A stretch of DNA of 64,000 nt from contig NW_026516205.1 of assembly GCF_025602895.1 (NCBI RefSeq), forward strand, positions 1 through 64,000. Reading direction: 5' to 3'. Position 1 is the stretch's first letter, and the number at the start of each line of letters is the position of its first letter. The notes below the pieces were generated by a model, which worked only from the letters and a program-made list of their open reading frames with translations, did not search any database and was not told the DNA's origin. Position numbers and translations under genes: made by a program. The stretch is from Polychytrium aggregatum. Its lineage: Eukaryota > Chytridiomycota > Chytridiomycetes > Polychytriales. Positions 12,401 to 26,400 of this stretch are shown here, one piece after another.

Positions 12401-14082
12401 GCAATCGAGACTGGGTGCGGCGGAGCTGCTGTGTGTGTGCTGCCGTCCAACCCCGCCATGTCCTGCGGTTTGCCTGTCATTGTTGTTTCCCGGCTAACAA
12501 TTCATGGGACTCCCTCAACGCGCCTAGACCATTGAGAAGGAGCTGATCCTGCGCGATAACCGCATTCGCCACCTCGAGTTCCAGCTCCGTGATCTCACGC
12601 CAAGTACGTATTTTCACGGCAGCTCGACTGACCGTCTGGGCTTAGCATCTGGCTATAGCAGCATCTCTTGGCGCGAGTCGCGAATGAGTGTTTCTGACAC
12701 ACGGCTCTCATCAGGCGGCTCTCTCATCACGGTGCAAGAGGCAAACTATCGAATGGAGGAGCTACATCAAGAACTACAAAACTCCTTTGGCCAGATCCGC
12801 AAGCTCCAGTTCCAGTTGGCCGGGGCGATCGACGTAAGTCTTTTGCTAGTTGGCACCTCGGGCTCAGTGGCCACGGGCTTACCTGCTGCTTCCAACCACA
12901 CTGCCGTTACCAGGGCCGCCGTATGGCCGAGGCTCAGAGCAAGGTTGAAAGGGACCGGGCCGTGCGCCTGGCCACCAAGCTGGAGCTTGCAGAGAGGCGC
13001 ACAGCCTTTTCATCGCAAGAGGGATACAAGGTAGGGAGGCACTTGCATAGAGGCTTCGAACTCCCGTGTGCTCCGTGCAGTCTTTGTGTCGAGAGCTTGC
13101 CCATTGCAGCCGATCATACGCTGATCCTTTGTTCGATTTGCATCGATTGATGGCCGGAATCCTATCCAGATGCGATACGAGGGCCCTCGTGAAGATCTCC
13201 ATCTTCTCCTGGATACGCTCCAGAGCGAGCTCAGCGCCGAGAAGCAGCAGTCAACCAATCTCGTTGGAGTCATCAACAAGATTTTCAGCAAGGTCGTCGA
13301 TCGCAGCTTGATATCCAGCGACCAGCGTGGCCATGTCCAGATTGACTTGGCCCGCTTCCAGGACGAATGCATCTTGCTCTCGCAGGAGATTCTATATCTG
13401 CGATCGCTTGTAAACAAGCTGCTGCTGTGGCGCGCCGACCTCAAGTTCCAGAAGCTCTACCTCACTCTTAAGATCGATGATTTGATGCGAAGGTATGAGA
13501 AGCAGTCATTTGTCGCGGACATGTATTCCGTGTCGTTTGGTGCCCTGCGCCAGTTAGTACCGCAACTAAGCTCCTTCGCATACCATACTGCAGCGAGAAA
13601 GCCACGCTGGAGTACCTGAAGACGATTGGCATTGCTCAGGTGGATCAGGATGGCTCTCTTCCACTGACACCTCGAGTGAAACTACGCCGATGTATCTACA
13701 TGGTCATCGCCATCATCCGAATGAGGTGAGCACACCGCCCGAATGATACCGCACTTTGGGTCGGCATGCTGTGTTTGCGCGGTTGCCATTACGCAGTTCC
13801 TTGGATATCAGCCACTCACGAACGAGTATTTCTCGGCTCCATAGATCCCTCGCCCAAGGTTGGCAGCATACTGTCAACGAAAGTGCTTCGGTGTTCTACA
13901 CGGACATGCCTTCTTTGACGGACTTGGCCAAGGACGAGGACCCTGCCGGCCGCGCCGCCGGGCGCGAGGGCGCAGTATCTGGCTATTCGTCCTTTGGAGA
14001 GACTTGGCGAAGCCCCTCGGGTTCTCAGCCAAGTCGGCCCGACGCCTATGCCCTCAACGGCACCCCCCGGCGGCACCAGTAA
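3401..14082 (+). CDS. Giant PACT-domain coiled-coil protein (pericentrin/AKAP450-type spindle-pole or centrosome scaffold)
   Basis: Twelve exons, all in phase: 3401-3852, 3972-4008, 4159-4272, 4409-8851, 8934-10468, 10607-12341, 12528-12603, 12646-12833, 12914-13030, 13170-13492, 13594-13725, 13797-14082 (9438 nt, 3145 residues). A perfect TACTAAC branch site precedes exon 3. The N-terminus (GAKLAAAKSKLQRFQKARF) is basic and is followed by about 180 Ser/Pro-rich residues. Residues about 202-2900 are almost continuous heptad coiled coil, broken by a more globular stretch near 2318-2490. Exons 10-11 (about 2980-3051) match the PACT domain: LLLWRADLKFQKLYL, then KLRRCIYMVIAIIRM. PACT domains anchor pericentrin, AKAP450 and fungal Pcp1/PcpA proteins at centrosomes or spindle poles, where they recruit gamma-tubulin complexes. 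Assignment rests on the C-terminus; coiled coil alone would not identify it. The N-terminal motif also recalls golgins. Confidence 0.85.
6640..7600 (+). repeat. Degenerate internal protein repeats within the PACT protein coiled coil
   Basis: Six related segments occur at about residues 945-1260, each with a core like LESENEsL-x-x-AGIEVTEQL-x-x-LR. Examples start near 6650, 6800, 6970, 7090, 7380 and 7510: GAEVTAQLGVLR, GIEVTEKLSALR, GIEVSEQLKTVR, GIEVTDQLTVLR, NADTAAQLAIAT, GIEITEQLDSLR. Spacing is irregular (roughly 40-95 residues), so this is an old duplication array, not a recent tandem. Confidence 0.75.
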
Positions 14083-14170
14083 TCACGGTGGCCCACTGAA
14101 GAGTCGTCCACGACCTCAGCTTGAAGTGAACACCATTATCAGGGGAATCGGAACACCCACCCTTTTCCTG

Positions 14171-14333
14171 CATGTCAGTGTAGTATTCGACGGACTGCGT
14201 CAAGCAAAGCCATATTCAATAACACAGATTACTTTCACAGCCTGCGAGTGGACCGCTGCCTCTTGGGGCTGGGTGCAATAGCCCTTGTCTTGACGCCAGG
14301 AGGCCTTTCCAAAGGCGACCGCCACTTCGGTCT
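14171..14333 (-). pseudogene. Decayed fragment of a Fanzor element (3' end plus part of the ORF)
   Basis: This sequence aligns by eye to two separated parts of the Fanzor element at 44094-47702. Its first half, containing GCGTCAAGCAAAGCCA and then CAGAT/CACTTT-like sequence, corresponds to about 44137-44216 (end of the ORF and downstream). Its second half, containing ATAGCCCTTG and CCAAAGGCGA, corresponds to about 44505-44590. The stretch between is deleted. No open frame and no inverted terminal repeat remain. It sits between the PACT gene stop and the 3' end of the minus-strand gene. Confidence 0.75.
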
Positions 14334-14414
14334 CATTGGACACACTGTTTGGCTATGGTTGCGATGGGTGTGCTGCAGAATCCAATTCACCATACGGCCG
14401 TGCACCCAGCACTG

Positions 14415-17400
14415 CTATTTCGGCGGCTTCGTTGCTGAATCTTTACTGGGGCTGTGTCCCTGGATTCCCTCGATCGACAACTGCGATGCACGCCAAATCA
14501 GCTCCGACGAATCGAGTGCGACATATCTTCACGGCGATACACTTGCCTCGGGCATGCAGAGCCATTGGACGCACTTACCGCATCGATTTGCATCGAGACG
14601 CCAAATCCAAGCTTTGTCGGTGTTCCAGAGGCATTGCCTGATTTTGCTGTACGGATGGAGCGGTAGGCAAATCCAACAAGTCAGCCAGTCAGTACAGAAG
14701 CCAACTGACTGCATCATCAACCTAGCGGATACTTACCGCTGCCAATTCCTGAGGGTGACGCCCGTCCCATGCTCGCAGTGCTGGGTCGGCTCAGGCGCTT
14801 GGCAGAGTGCGGCCGGGACTCGGGTGTGTCTGGGTCTCGGTCCACGAACGAATTGCGCTGCGAAGGACCAAAGAAGCGCGGGGTGGGGCCGACGGTGTTG
14901 GAGAGCCACGGTTTCGTTGCCCCTGGAGCCCAGCGATTCCCGGGGAGGTCGTCGTGTATGTATGATTCCGATACAGACGACGCATTGGATGCCATCGAGA
15001 CCCGTGGGGTTGGCGAGAACATCGATCGCCGGGGCGTTGCCGTGGTCGAGTTGGCCATCTCGATCGGATCGACGAACAGGCTCTCCTGCGCCTCTTCGTC
15101 GGAGACCTCCGCAATGGTCAAGGAGACGTCGTGCTTTTTCACCGATGGAGGGGCTACGCTGGCTGTGAGCTTTGTTTCCTGCTGCTTGAGCTGCCGCTTC
15201 ATTGTTTTGTGGTCTGTCACCAGCTTCCGAACCATTACAACAAACTCGTTATCGTCATCGGCGCCTCCGGTGCTCTTGTCCCATGGCCTCGTTGCCGTTT
15301 TTGGACGGACTAAAGGTGCAGCTCTCGGGCTCTTGACGCTGGGTAGGGATGTCATAGGGCGTTGGGGCGTGCTCATACGTGCTCGACCGGTCCCGGCTAC
15401 CTCGGTTATAAAGGACTCGACTGTTTGACGCTCTCTGACAAATCGCTCCAGGAGCGCTGTTTTCTCTGCAAGTTCGTTCATCAGACTTGTGGATGTTGCA
15501 GGGGCTGACTTATCGGGGACTGATTGCAGAGGAGTTTTTGACTCGGGCGGTGTCGACCGAGTCCCCGAGGCACTGGCTGGCGACCTCGCATGTCGGGCTC
15601 CAGCGGACTGTGCTCTATCATTTGACTTTTGGTTGGCTGCCAGCTGTCGGGATCGCGCTTGCTGTTTGCGGGTGGGCAAACGAGCATAGTACAATTCGAA
15701 TTAGAGCACGACCGACTGGCCTCGTATGAGCACAGGCTCAAGCCAGGGGGCATACCTCTTCCTTGAGCAGCCGTTGCAAAGTCTCGTTTTCGGTGTCAGC
15801 CGACACTTGTGCCTGCTCCGCCAGTGTTCATCGGTGTGTTGTTACCCAAGACAGTCGATCCAAGGCGTTGATGTAGCAAATACCAGTCGAGTTTGAGACA
15901 AAGGTCAGCGCCAGATTTCAGTCTGGGCCCCCCACCTCCGAGAGATACTCATCGCCCTCGATCAGCTGTGAGGTTTATCTTGCCTCATGGCACATGTATG
16001 CGAGGGCACTTGGGTTCAGTAGACGGAGCGCATACCTTCTGGACGATTGTAAGCTGCTTTCGAAGAGCGCGCTCTCTGGCTTCGGCCTCCCGATAGCTGT
16101 CCCAGAGCTTTTCCTCGGCGTTTTTGTTGTCCTCAGTAAACTTCCGGATCTGTGGATTCAATCCACAGAGATTTGAATCAAGATCTGCCTGTACTTATCA
16201 GCAACGTGATTCCCATGACACCTGAATGCTTCAACACAAACCTTTTTGTCGTACGAGTTTCGAAGTGCCTGTTCTTTGATCGTGTACATTGAGCGGACCT
16301 TGAGCAACTGCAACGTTTCCAAGAGCTCACACCGGTAAGTGTCCGACGAACTGAACAATCGATCTTCCTTCTTCTCCTCGTAAAGGATAGGAAAGAGGGC
16401 CCAGCACATCTCCTGAGCCATTCAGCAGCAATCACAGCTTGGAGATAATCCAGAGAGCGGTTTTCGGCAGCATACATACAGTCATCTTGAGCTCGTGGTT
16501 TTCTGTTCGCAGCTGATCCATTTGATCCTCATGGTCGATTGCAACGACAGCTCGGTTGCGCATCGTCTTTGGAATCTCATGGTTGTTGACGACGATGGCA
16601 AGCTCTTCCTTCTTGGCCTCGCTCATGATTCCCATGACTTGGTGCACAGTGTTGATGCGATACTCATGGAAGCGGTTGCGCAGAACGTGAATTTCCATCA
16701 CGAGTTCGTTTACGAGGTCATCGTACTCATCGATGATGCGGTTGCGCAGCTTGCGTTCCTCGGCTCGTCGAGCCTTGCGGAGTTCGTGAAGCTCCACAGC
16801 AAGGGAGGCTGTGTTCGCGACGCTGTCCCAAGCCAGCTTGCTTGCTGCCAGCCGAACATCGCGCTTGTAATTCTGCGAGTCATCAAATAAGCATAGATAG
16901 AGCCAATATGAGCACTACATGTCGCGGACCGACTCAGAGACAGGAATCGGCGCCTGCCACGGATCGAGCCAATAATACCGGTGGCCGATAGAGCGGGGCT
17001 GCCAAGGCTCAACGCGAAATCCACACAATGGTTTGAATGCGATGTCGTTCTCCAGCATGTTGTGCTCCGGTCCAGAGATGCCTACCTCGATGAGCTCTTT
17101 CCGCTCCTGAGCCAAAAAATGGACTAGTCGTTCGCGGTTCTTGATCGTCTCCAGAAGCCGGTTGACCAGCGCGTTGTTCAGGTCATCCTTCTCCAGCTGT
17201 CGAGACTCCTTCCATTTGGTAAAACTCTGGGCCAGTTTCGTGATCTTTGAGTGTGTCAGACACATTGGGTCAAGACACATCGGGACCAGTTACGTTGCTT
17301 ATTGTCGGGTAAGCCACTCCAACCTACCACAGTTGTGAGATCATCGCGAGGGCAGACAAAGACCTTGGAGTCTTCAATCAGATTCATCAGATTCTGCGAG

Positions 17401-20400
17401 GGAGCTTTTGCATTGGCTGCAGCCTTTCCTCGAAGCTTAACGTTGATTTTTGATTCGTTGAACTCTTTTGTCTGGGTAATGGTACTACGGTTTGAGTCAT
17501 GTCGGCACTCGCCGTCTGAGCTATCGACGCTTTGTCGGAGTCGTGTGCCACAGGACTCGACACTTTCCACATTCAATACCCACTTTATCGTGAACATACT
17601 GGTGCCCGATTTTGTAGAGCTCCGACACAAACGAGTTTATGATGTTTTGCTTGGACGAGTAATCTTCTTCCGTCAGCGTCACGGCGTATTTGATGTCGCC
17701 GTTGATGCTCGGCAGCTCGATATTCTCGTTCACCTTGAACAGTCTACCCATTCGTTCATCTGACAGGCGGTCGCAGTATACCTTTGCTTCCTGCAAGATA
17801 TGTAGTGTATATTCTCTGAGGAGATCGGTCTGCAGTATTGCAATTTGGCATTTCTCGAATGTCTGCGCAACGATGGGAGGCACATGAGTATAGACACGCC
17901 ATCGTCGATAGACAGCAAACCACGAAATGCTTGCGCACTGACCGCCTGTGCTATTCGGTTGAAGTTCACGTCGATGTCTCCAGATATGACCTCATCTTGC
18001 AGGAGCGACTCTGTTGCAGTTCATAAGCGGCAGAGAGCACGTTTGTCGTATCAATGGCCCAACAAATGAAGCAACGGCACATGAAATGCTGTCAGCGGAC
18101 GCTATCGAGCATGGTGAATAGTACCCACTCATGATTGGTGCAGCTCATTCTGGGAAAAATCCATGCAGAACAGTGTGGACCGCAAGCTTTCCACAGAGCA
18201 GCGGGTTCGGGTCTCTCCACTACCCACGTGGCGACTTTATATACAGAACACACTTACCGGCACTGGCTCCTCCACGAGCGCCAAGACGGTAGTATAGTCT
18301 GACGGCATCCACCAATATGCTCTTTTTGTACGAAAGGAAGAGCTCTCTCCTCTTGGACTCGTCCTAAATACAAATGAGTGAGTTAAACGACACTCGTTCA
18401 TATGCGGCGACTGCTCCCCAGTGGCCGCTTGGACACTCGACACAGCGCGTTCGGCTCTTGGTACCCACGTTCAAAGGCTGGCCGGCGAGCTGGATCCGGA
18501 CAAACTCGTTCCGGAGAGCTATCAGCTTGAGTGCGTGGCTCATGTACTCGATCTGTGACTTGGTGACCTCATCCGTGTTTTCACCAAAGTTGAGCATCGC
18601 CGCCTGCTGGTACTCGTCGAGACATTCTTCCAGCTCAAGCACTTTCTGATCGCACAACTTTTTCTCCTCGTCATATAGCTCCGAGAAGCAATATATACTT
18701 GGAAACAGTGTCGGATTGACAGTCAGCCCAACCTGTCCCAGCAGTCCATGGAAAATGAGTCAGTCGAACCATGAATAGGGCTTTGGCGCTCGATCACTGA
18801 ATTATCTTGAGCCGATGCATCCAACCTAGCGTACATTTCTTCGCTTCGTAAATGCCTGATAGGGACTCTCCTTTCCCTTTTGATCAGGCTTGAGGTTTCG
18901 CTCGATAAAGTCGGCCAGGATGCTGTATCCGTGCGTCATCTGTCAAGGCATATAAGTCAGTTGCTCTGCGGGTGCTGACAGCCAAGTGAGCAATGTCGTA
19001 CCATTTGGGCCCTCAGTGTATATTGTGAGCTCGAGACGGCCAAATAGAGTCGCATGGACCAGAGCTCCCATTTGAACTTGATATAGGAGAGCACTTTGGA
19101 AAAGTCTGCCGGCCCCTGGTAGGTGATATCCTTCTTCAAGGCGTTCATGGTATTGACAACATAATCGGCAATGCGGAGCCTCTGAACTGTTCGGGCGGAT
19201 TGGGGAACAGTCACTTGGCAGGTAAGTGAATCGAAAGATGGCAGCATCGCGCTGTTTATCCTTCTGTCTTGAGGATGGATGGAATGGAGCCACACCTGCG
19301 GGCGAATATCGCCGATTATCTTGCAGGATGTGCGCAAACATCTGGATAAATCGAATGATGTCAAAGACCATGCTGTGCAGCTGCAGAGACTTGGAATAGA
19401 CTTGACTGTTGACGTAGAGTTTGTGGTTGGAATCCATGACACCTTTTGGGGCTTTCTCCGATACTCCCATCCCCTAAAGATCATCCACAATTGGTGAAAA
19501 AATATGGTGGACGAGCTTCAGTTTGAAACCCAGCTCTACGGAGGCGGTAAATCACTGCGGCACTCTGCGTGAAGCACATTTACAACGTGCGCATTCTTGG
19601 GGTGCATCACAATTGACTTGACGGAGCCGGAATCGCAATAGTAAAGGCTGTGCACTGTACCAATATTATCTCCGTGACATGCGGCAGATACCACAGCTTA
19701 GCGATGCTGTGTGATCCATATATATCAACCGAAAGAATATCTTGCGTTTGGACTTCCTGCGAACTCTCAAGCTCTTCTTGCGAACCCCCTTTCTCTTGTC
19801 CTGTGGAGTTGCACAAAGCGATGGTAAGCCTATCGGAGATCGGAGGATCAAGGCAGAGAGACCATTGCCATGATACAAAGGCCCATTTGCGCAATGAAGA
19901 CATACGTGAGAAGAACTCGACGTGACGAGATACACGCGACAGTTTGAAAATCAACTTTCCGTAGGAGCACTGTGAATTCAGACAGTCAATCGGTGGTCAA
20001 GGATATAACGAGCCGCTAGGCCGGTGAAGGTGATGTCAACGTTGCGCAATGTGACCGATATTGCACGCGACCAATATATGTTGCAATGGAACTCGTCAAC
20101 TACGTCCGATGCCCAACAGACAGTCGATTCACAAAAGGATATGATTTGTGATTGTCTTTCGTAGTTCGATGATTGTTTTTGTGAATGTGAGCCGCTCGCA
20201 CTCCTCCGTCACAACCTCCACGAGATTTTGAAAGTACCACTCGATCAATTTGTCCTGCGATGACGGTTGTGATCGAGTTAGAGGCACGATTTGTTGGCCC
20301 GCTTTGTACCTTGCCCAAAACAGTGTCTGTATTGGAGCGACGCAATACCTTGTAGTTTGAAAAGTAAATATCGCCGTGATCCTTCTCGGGGAATTCGGCC

Positions 20401-23400
20401 TTTGTCTTTCTGAATCTGTTTGACGGATATTAGTTGCAAGGAAGAGTTTGAGTGAATCAAAAAGGTATGCCAAGAAGCACGGCACACGCATGCATTTGGC
20501 ACAGACGCCTTGCTCCATACTGCTGTTGCATGCGTCAATGCATGCGCCGTTGCATCACGAAAAATGCAACCGGCACAAACGGACTCTTTGTTATATTCAA
20601 TCAACATGAGCTTTCGCAGTTGCTTTTTCTTCACCAGGATACTGGAAAACAGCGTTTTGTAGTCAACGTCCAGGTTTGTGTTGCTGATCTGCGATTTGGA
20701 GTCAACCCCCCGAAGCGGCTGCTTCTTTGACGTCGTCTGTGATGTAGTATCGCCGGCAATGAGAGGTGTGTCCATAACACCGAGCCACACGGCTTGGATA
20801 TTCATCAATGCCAGAATGAACCTTCGTGGCCCGACTGCCACAGCGCATGGCACACATCCTCAATCTCCGTTCGAAGCAATACTCCGTGCAAACGCATCTG
20901 AGCCGCAGTGTTACCTTTGATCTCTCTGAAGTCTTCTGTCGGTCCTCTTCCTTCTCGGTAAGGAGCTTGTTGTGAATCTCGGACAGGATGACTGAGTGCA
21001 TCTCGACTGCACCCATTATGTAGTTCTTTTCGAGAAGCTGAAGCTGTTGCAGAGGCAATCGGTGCACAGAGATCAGCTGCACGGCCTGTCGTCGTGGGTT
21101 CGGCGCGTCTATAGCCACGATTGTGGTGCTCAAAGGCGTGCGTTACCTTCAGGGCTCGTGTCCACAGATCGGTTGAGGGGCTGTTTGCCATATCCACCAA
21201 TAGGTCAAAGTTGCTGCAGTCAAACCTGTGCTGCAAGTCTTCCAGCTCGAAGACAGCCAGTCCGCCGAGCTTCATGATGTTTGGGTCCATAAGGAACCGG
21301 GAGACGCTTTTTTGTCCACCACCGGTCCAATCGTTGCTATCGCCGGCATCGTTGTTCAGGGCATCCCCTTGGTGATCATCGTAATCATCCTCCTAACAGA
21401 GTGCGCGTTTGGAGAAGCACAACGAAAGTGTTGGCACAAGCGGCAATGAATGTGATCGTGTACTTGCATACAGCCACGATCGTGCCGCTGCCCCGTTGCT
21501 TGTTTCCGGTCTCACCTCAGCCATGGTTGTGTCAACTAGATCCGGCAAATCGAATCTGAGCGAGTTGAGTCGACCAGAATAGCCCTCGCTGCTCATGCCC
21601 ACGAGCGAGAATTGGCCATCGTATGTTTTTCGCCAGTATTCTGGTTGAGATGATAAAGATATTCATCCAAAGGGATATGTTACTCGATCAAAATGGCCAT
21701 TAAACTAGAGTAGGATCCAACAATCAGCAAATATATAGGGACATCAACGATGGATCGCTCACCGCTTTCTAGCCATGAGCTCAGTATCCTTTTCCGTAAC
21801 TCAAAGAGTCTGAAAAATTGAACTAGGACTGACGTTCCTTTGGATTTGAATGCTGGCTCGGTAAAGACGGTCTTTGGCAGGACGGCGATTTCGGATTTTC
21901 CTCTCGTCATCTGCGGCTCTGTGCTGCTCACCACCTTCGGTGTCTCTTCGCGAAGCCGTCCGATAGATTCCAGCAGCAAATAGTCCGGAAGTCTCGGGTT
22001 CTCCAGAAGCACATCGGAGCAAAGGTTTCCAACAAGGCGCCGGGTTCGAGGGGAAAAATTGAAGCTGTTTTCGTTCATGCTGGTCCATATTCCCTGTCCG
22101 TGTCCAATAAACGGTGCGGATGAGTCCTCGTTGATAGGAGACATGAACGGGCGCTATTCAAAGTGGTTTCTCAATTGGTCTAACTGGCTGACTGTCCACA
22201 TTCGCTCGCATTGCTTTGGAGCGGTAGTGCATAACTGCGTTTCTTACCCAAACATATTTCCAGACGATGCACTCGACGTCATTCTGGTTTATAGCTTGCG
22301 ATGGTGCAATGTACTCCAGCGCCTTGACGGCTTCCTTGATGCACAGCTCGACTTCTTCCGGCAAATAAGCGATTGTACTCAGACAGGGGACGATTTCCGT
22401 GATATTGAACACGACTGACGGATGATGCATTACAATGCTGTGGGGCTCGTGCTCTGATTGTCGCGCAGCAAGAGGCAGCAGAATTAATTCAAATGCACAG
22501 TTACAGAATCATGCTCCGAGGTTACAGTTGCTGTACAAATACCTGGCGGAGGGAGACCATCGTACAGCAGAGTCTCAATCGGTCGGAAGAAATTGATGGA
22601 ATCTTTCACGGCACTCTGAGGAGCGCCGCTCTCTGTAGATGGATCTTTCATACATCGCTGAGTCCACTGGCGGTGCTCTGCGATTCCGTGGCGCACCATC
22701 TGGACCACAATACTAGACTGAAACTCCAGCGATTTTGTGTGTATGACATAGTCTCGCCCAAAGTAAGCGGCCTGAGAGGGCAAATGGCGACAAAGTCTTC
22801 ACATCAGTACATGTGGAGCTTTAGTGGCTCACGCACCTTGGTGGTGCAAGGTCTCGAGCTGCGTCCTGTTGGTCAGGACACCTTGACCATAACACCATAT
22901 ACCACATTTAGCATCGCTCTCTCTGGAGTCATATAGGTACCGGTCACACTGGCTCACACAGCAGTCTGCACGCCAACGTACCTCTAGATTGAGGTTCGGT
23001 CGAAGGTAGCATAGGTCCGTTATGACTTGCCCAAGGGTCGTGATCTCTTTGATGTTTTCAGAGTTTTCCAGCGCCTCCATATATGCATTTGTCAGCTACA
23101 GAAACAGGGAGACACATCAGCAGGAGGTTCTGCGTCCCCAGCGTGCCCATCCGCATAAAGACGCCAGGCGGTGTCCGACCTCGAGTTTTGCGTACTGAAA
23201 CTTGACTTCATATTCGTAGAGCTCGAGCAGAAGCTGCATTCGGTCAATGTCAGGGCATAGATACGTCGAGTCGGCCGTGTCGACTGTGGGTGCGTTACAA
23301 CCGAATATTTTGCGCGAGCGTTGACGCACCGGCAGTTGAATCGATGTGGTTCATGAACAGCAAGGCATGTGAGTAAGCCCTGCGGCCCACGCGCTTGACC

Positions 23401-26400
23401 AATTCGGGCGACATAGGAAATTGATGATACAGTGCGATACATAGGTGCATATCGACGATAGAGGTATCAAAAATGCGCTTGTCATCCTCTCACCGTGCTT
23501 GGCCCTCTTTCCCGTTGCTTGCATTAGTCGGAGCTGATCCATATACGCCGAAGTGTTATCCACCGGGCTCGCTCCATTGTTGATGAATATCGTTGCCATC
23601 TTGAGTAGCGAGCTTTCAAGCTTCTCAAAGTCATCCACAGCAACATCTTGCCGTGTTTAAAGGTGAGTCTGTATCAGTGTAAAGTCAAGCAAGTTCGCTG
23701 GTGTCGCGATTGCAACTCACGCTAGCAAAACCCATTCCCTGTGGTAAACCCCTATCGCTCACTATTACCATAAATAAAGCTGACACCGAGGATATCGGTG
23801 ATGACAATACCGCTCTTGCTGATCATCCGAAAGTCCTCGTGAGAGTGCTGCTCCTTTGGCGGGTCTGGCTCGGGCGTATTCGTCGATGCCGGAGCGCTGG
23901 TGGGGGCCGATGGCAGCCTGAAGGCATCGAGATTGTGCAGGTGCTGCATCTGCGCTACAATCGCCTCGACATTGACGGCCGCGGCCGTCTTTCGGACGTT
24001 GCATAGCTATGAAGAGGAGACGCCGATGCATCACACCAGCGCGATGAGTCTCAGCAAGCACAGCGATATCTGCATCGACTCTAGCGCGATGATGGAGGAA
24101 ATGCCCCGCGTTCGACACAGCGAGACAGTTCAGTGCTTTGGGAGAGCATGGTCTTTACTCGGCGTCCTTACGTTATTGACCTTGACACACTGCCGTTTTC
24201 GCGATGCCTGGGTCTGATGATTCATGTATAAAAACCTATCAGACTCCATTCCATTCCAAGACCATTGGCGCGACGAAAGCTCGATCGCAGGCCTCCGAAT
24301 CGCAGCCGCGATTTCCCCTCAGATGCGTGTCACAAACTCGAGTCATTCATCACGCTACCCACATCAATGTTGATGCGCTTCTCGATCGATCGAAAAAAGT
24401 TGAGCTGTTGTAGAAGAGTCATCCGCAGCTGTCTGATGCGGCAGTGCCGGAGCTGGAGATAGGCGTAGACCTCATGCTCCGCAAAAATGGTGGAAATGGT
24501 GGGCTGGTTGGCGGTGATGTTGCGAGTTTGCGATGTTGCGAGGTTAGTGTTTTGCGCAGCAGGGCCTTGGCACTGGACAGCGTGCCGCACTGAAGATGGA
24601 GTGATGGCCATCTGGTCTTCAACGGACTCTTGCAGCGCTGCCAGCCGTATACTGGATCAAGGAACAATATGACAGCGAGCACGACTCCGTGCTGTCTGGA
24701 TGCACGTGGTTAACAGCAGTCGATGGGCCTGTGGTTGCAGCGAAAGAAATACCTCAATAATTTCCATGTCGGGGGTTTTTGTGGGGTCGATGCTCAAAAG
24801 CTCTTGCTCTACTTTGCGGACTTCTTCATTGTGCTTCAGTACAGTGCCAAAATGGTATTTCTTTCCATCGAGAATGTGTTGGTCAATCAAGCGATCACGT
24901 CCATCGGGGATGAGCATGCCCAGATCAAATGGCCGCGGAGTGTGTATCGCGTCGGCGTCCGGTATTGGAGCGGCCTTTGTTGGTGGAAGCTGTCCGATCT
25001 TGGTCTGGACGGGTTTTGAGTTGGCAACATGGGAAGCCCGTTCCCACATCTTTTTGGCCTTGTCTTTGAGCCTCTCAGTCACCAACTCGATGTCGTTGGT
25101 GGTGACCAAATCGTGATCGCAGCGCAGCTCAAAGTCAACGTTTCGTTGCTAAAAGCCAGCGTGTTGTATCGTAAGCAGCGAGTCTGTGGTCGCAGCCAAC
25201 TGGGTCTTGTGCGCCATGATAGCGGATATGCGACACTGAGCCACCAACGCATCTCATACCATCTTGAGAACGGACCTATGCCGCTCCTGGGATATTTTGA
25301 AGTGAGGGACAAACACGATGCTGTCGAGCCATGTGGCCTTTCTTAGTTTGGGTGCCTTCAGGACTTTGACGAGCGATTTAGTTGAAGATCGCGGTTAGTG
25401 CAGGTAAGGAGTGCATCGAAAGGAGATGTGCCTCGAAAGGCTGGCCGAAGCGCACTCAAGAATCAGAGTCCTTCTCGATGTATTAGCACAGGAGGATCAC
25501 ATGCTGAGGACTTACCTCTGTACGAGGATTTGGAAAACAGACCCGTTATCTCAGCCAGAGAGGCTGTACGGGAGTCTTTGTTGTCGGATCTGCTCGACGA
25601 TTCCGCCGTCCCACCGGCCGAGGTCGATCCTGAGGCCGCCGTACTTCCTCCTACCGAGCCCGTGCCCGTTTCGGAGACGCTTTCGTACGGGGACATGGCG
25701 CTTTCAACCGATTGCTCGTTGAATATGTTATGAAACTTGGAGTCAATCTCATACGCAAACGGCCGTCCATCCTCCTGCGATATCGGCGTGTCTATGCGGA
25801 AGTGGGTAACGAGGAGATCAAACTCGGTGATCATATCCTCCACCTTTGGGGATTTGCTTGGAGCTGTTGCGATGAATCTGAAAGATGATTTATGTATGGC
25901 AATTTGGTAACGTGTTGCATTGAGCGGCAATATCGGATGGCGGCTGCATAGCACCAGTGCTACACTTTCCCCGACAGAACCGCCTTCTATCGTATCCTGC
26001 CCATGGCGACAACTCATCGCTGGCTTTGCTGCTGACACCGAGAGGCCGTAAACCTTGGCAGACCAACTACTTATACACTACTTACCCGTCAATCCCTTCA
26101 ATGGCCAGATTTGTTTCCACGGATGGAAACCCCGGTTTCAGGGCCAGCATCGCTCGGTAGTCACGCAGAAGCGAAACGCGCTCGCTGGTGGGAATGTGCT
26201 GTGCCAGAAGGACTAGATCATCAACCGCGCTGTTCGGAGCGATATCTTCGACGGCGAAGAGCAGCGTTATCCTTACCTTGATTCTAGCCAAGAACATGTT
26301 GAAGTGCGTTTTGGGAGCCTCGGACGAGATCATGTGCCGCAGCAGGACGGTGAGGTCGCCCACGGTAAAGTCAAGCTCAGGGGGCTGAGGTGCCTGTGGT

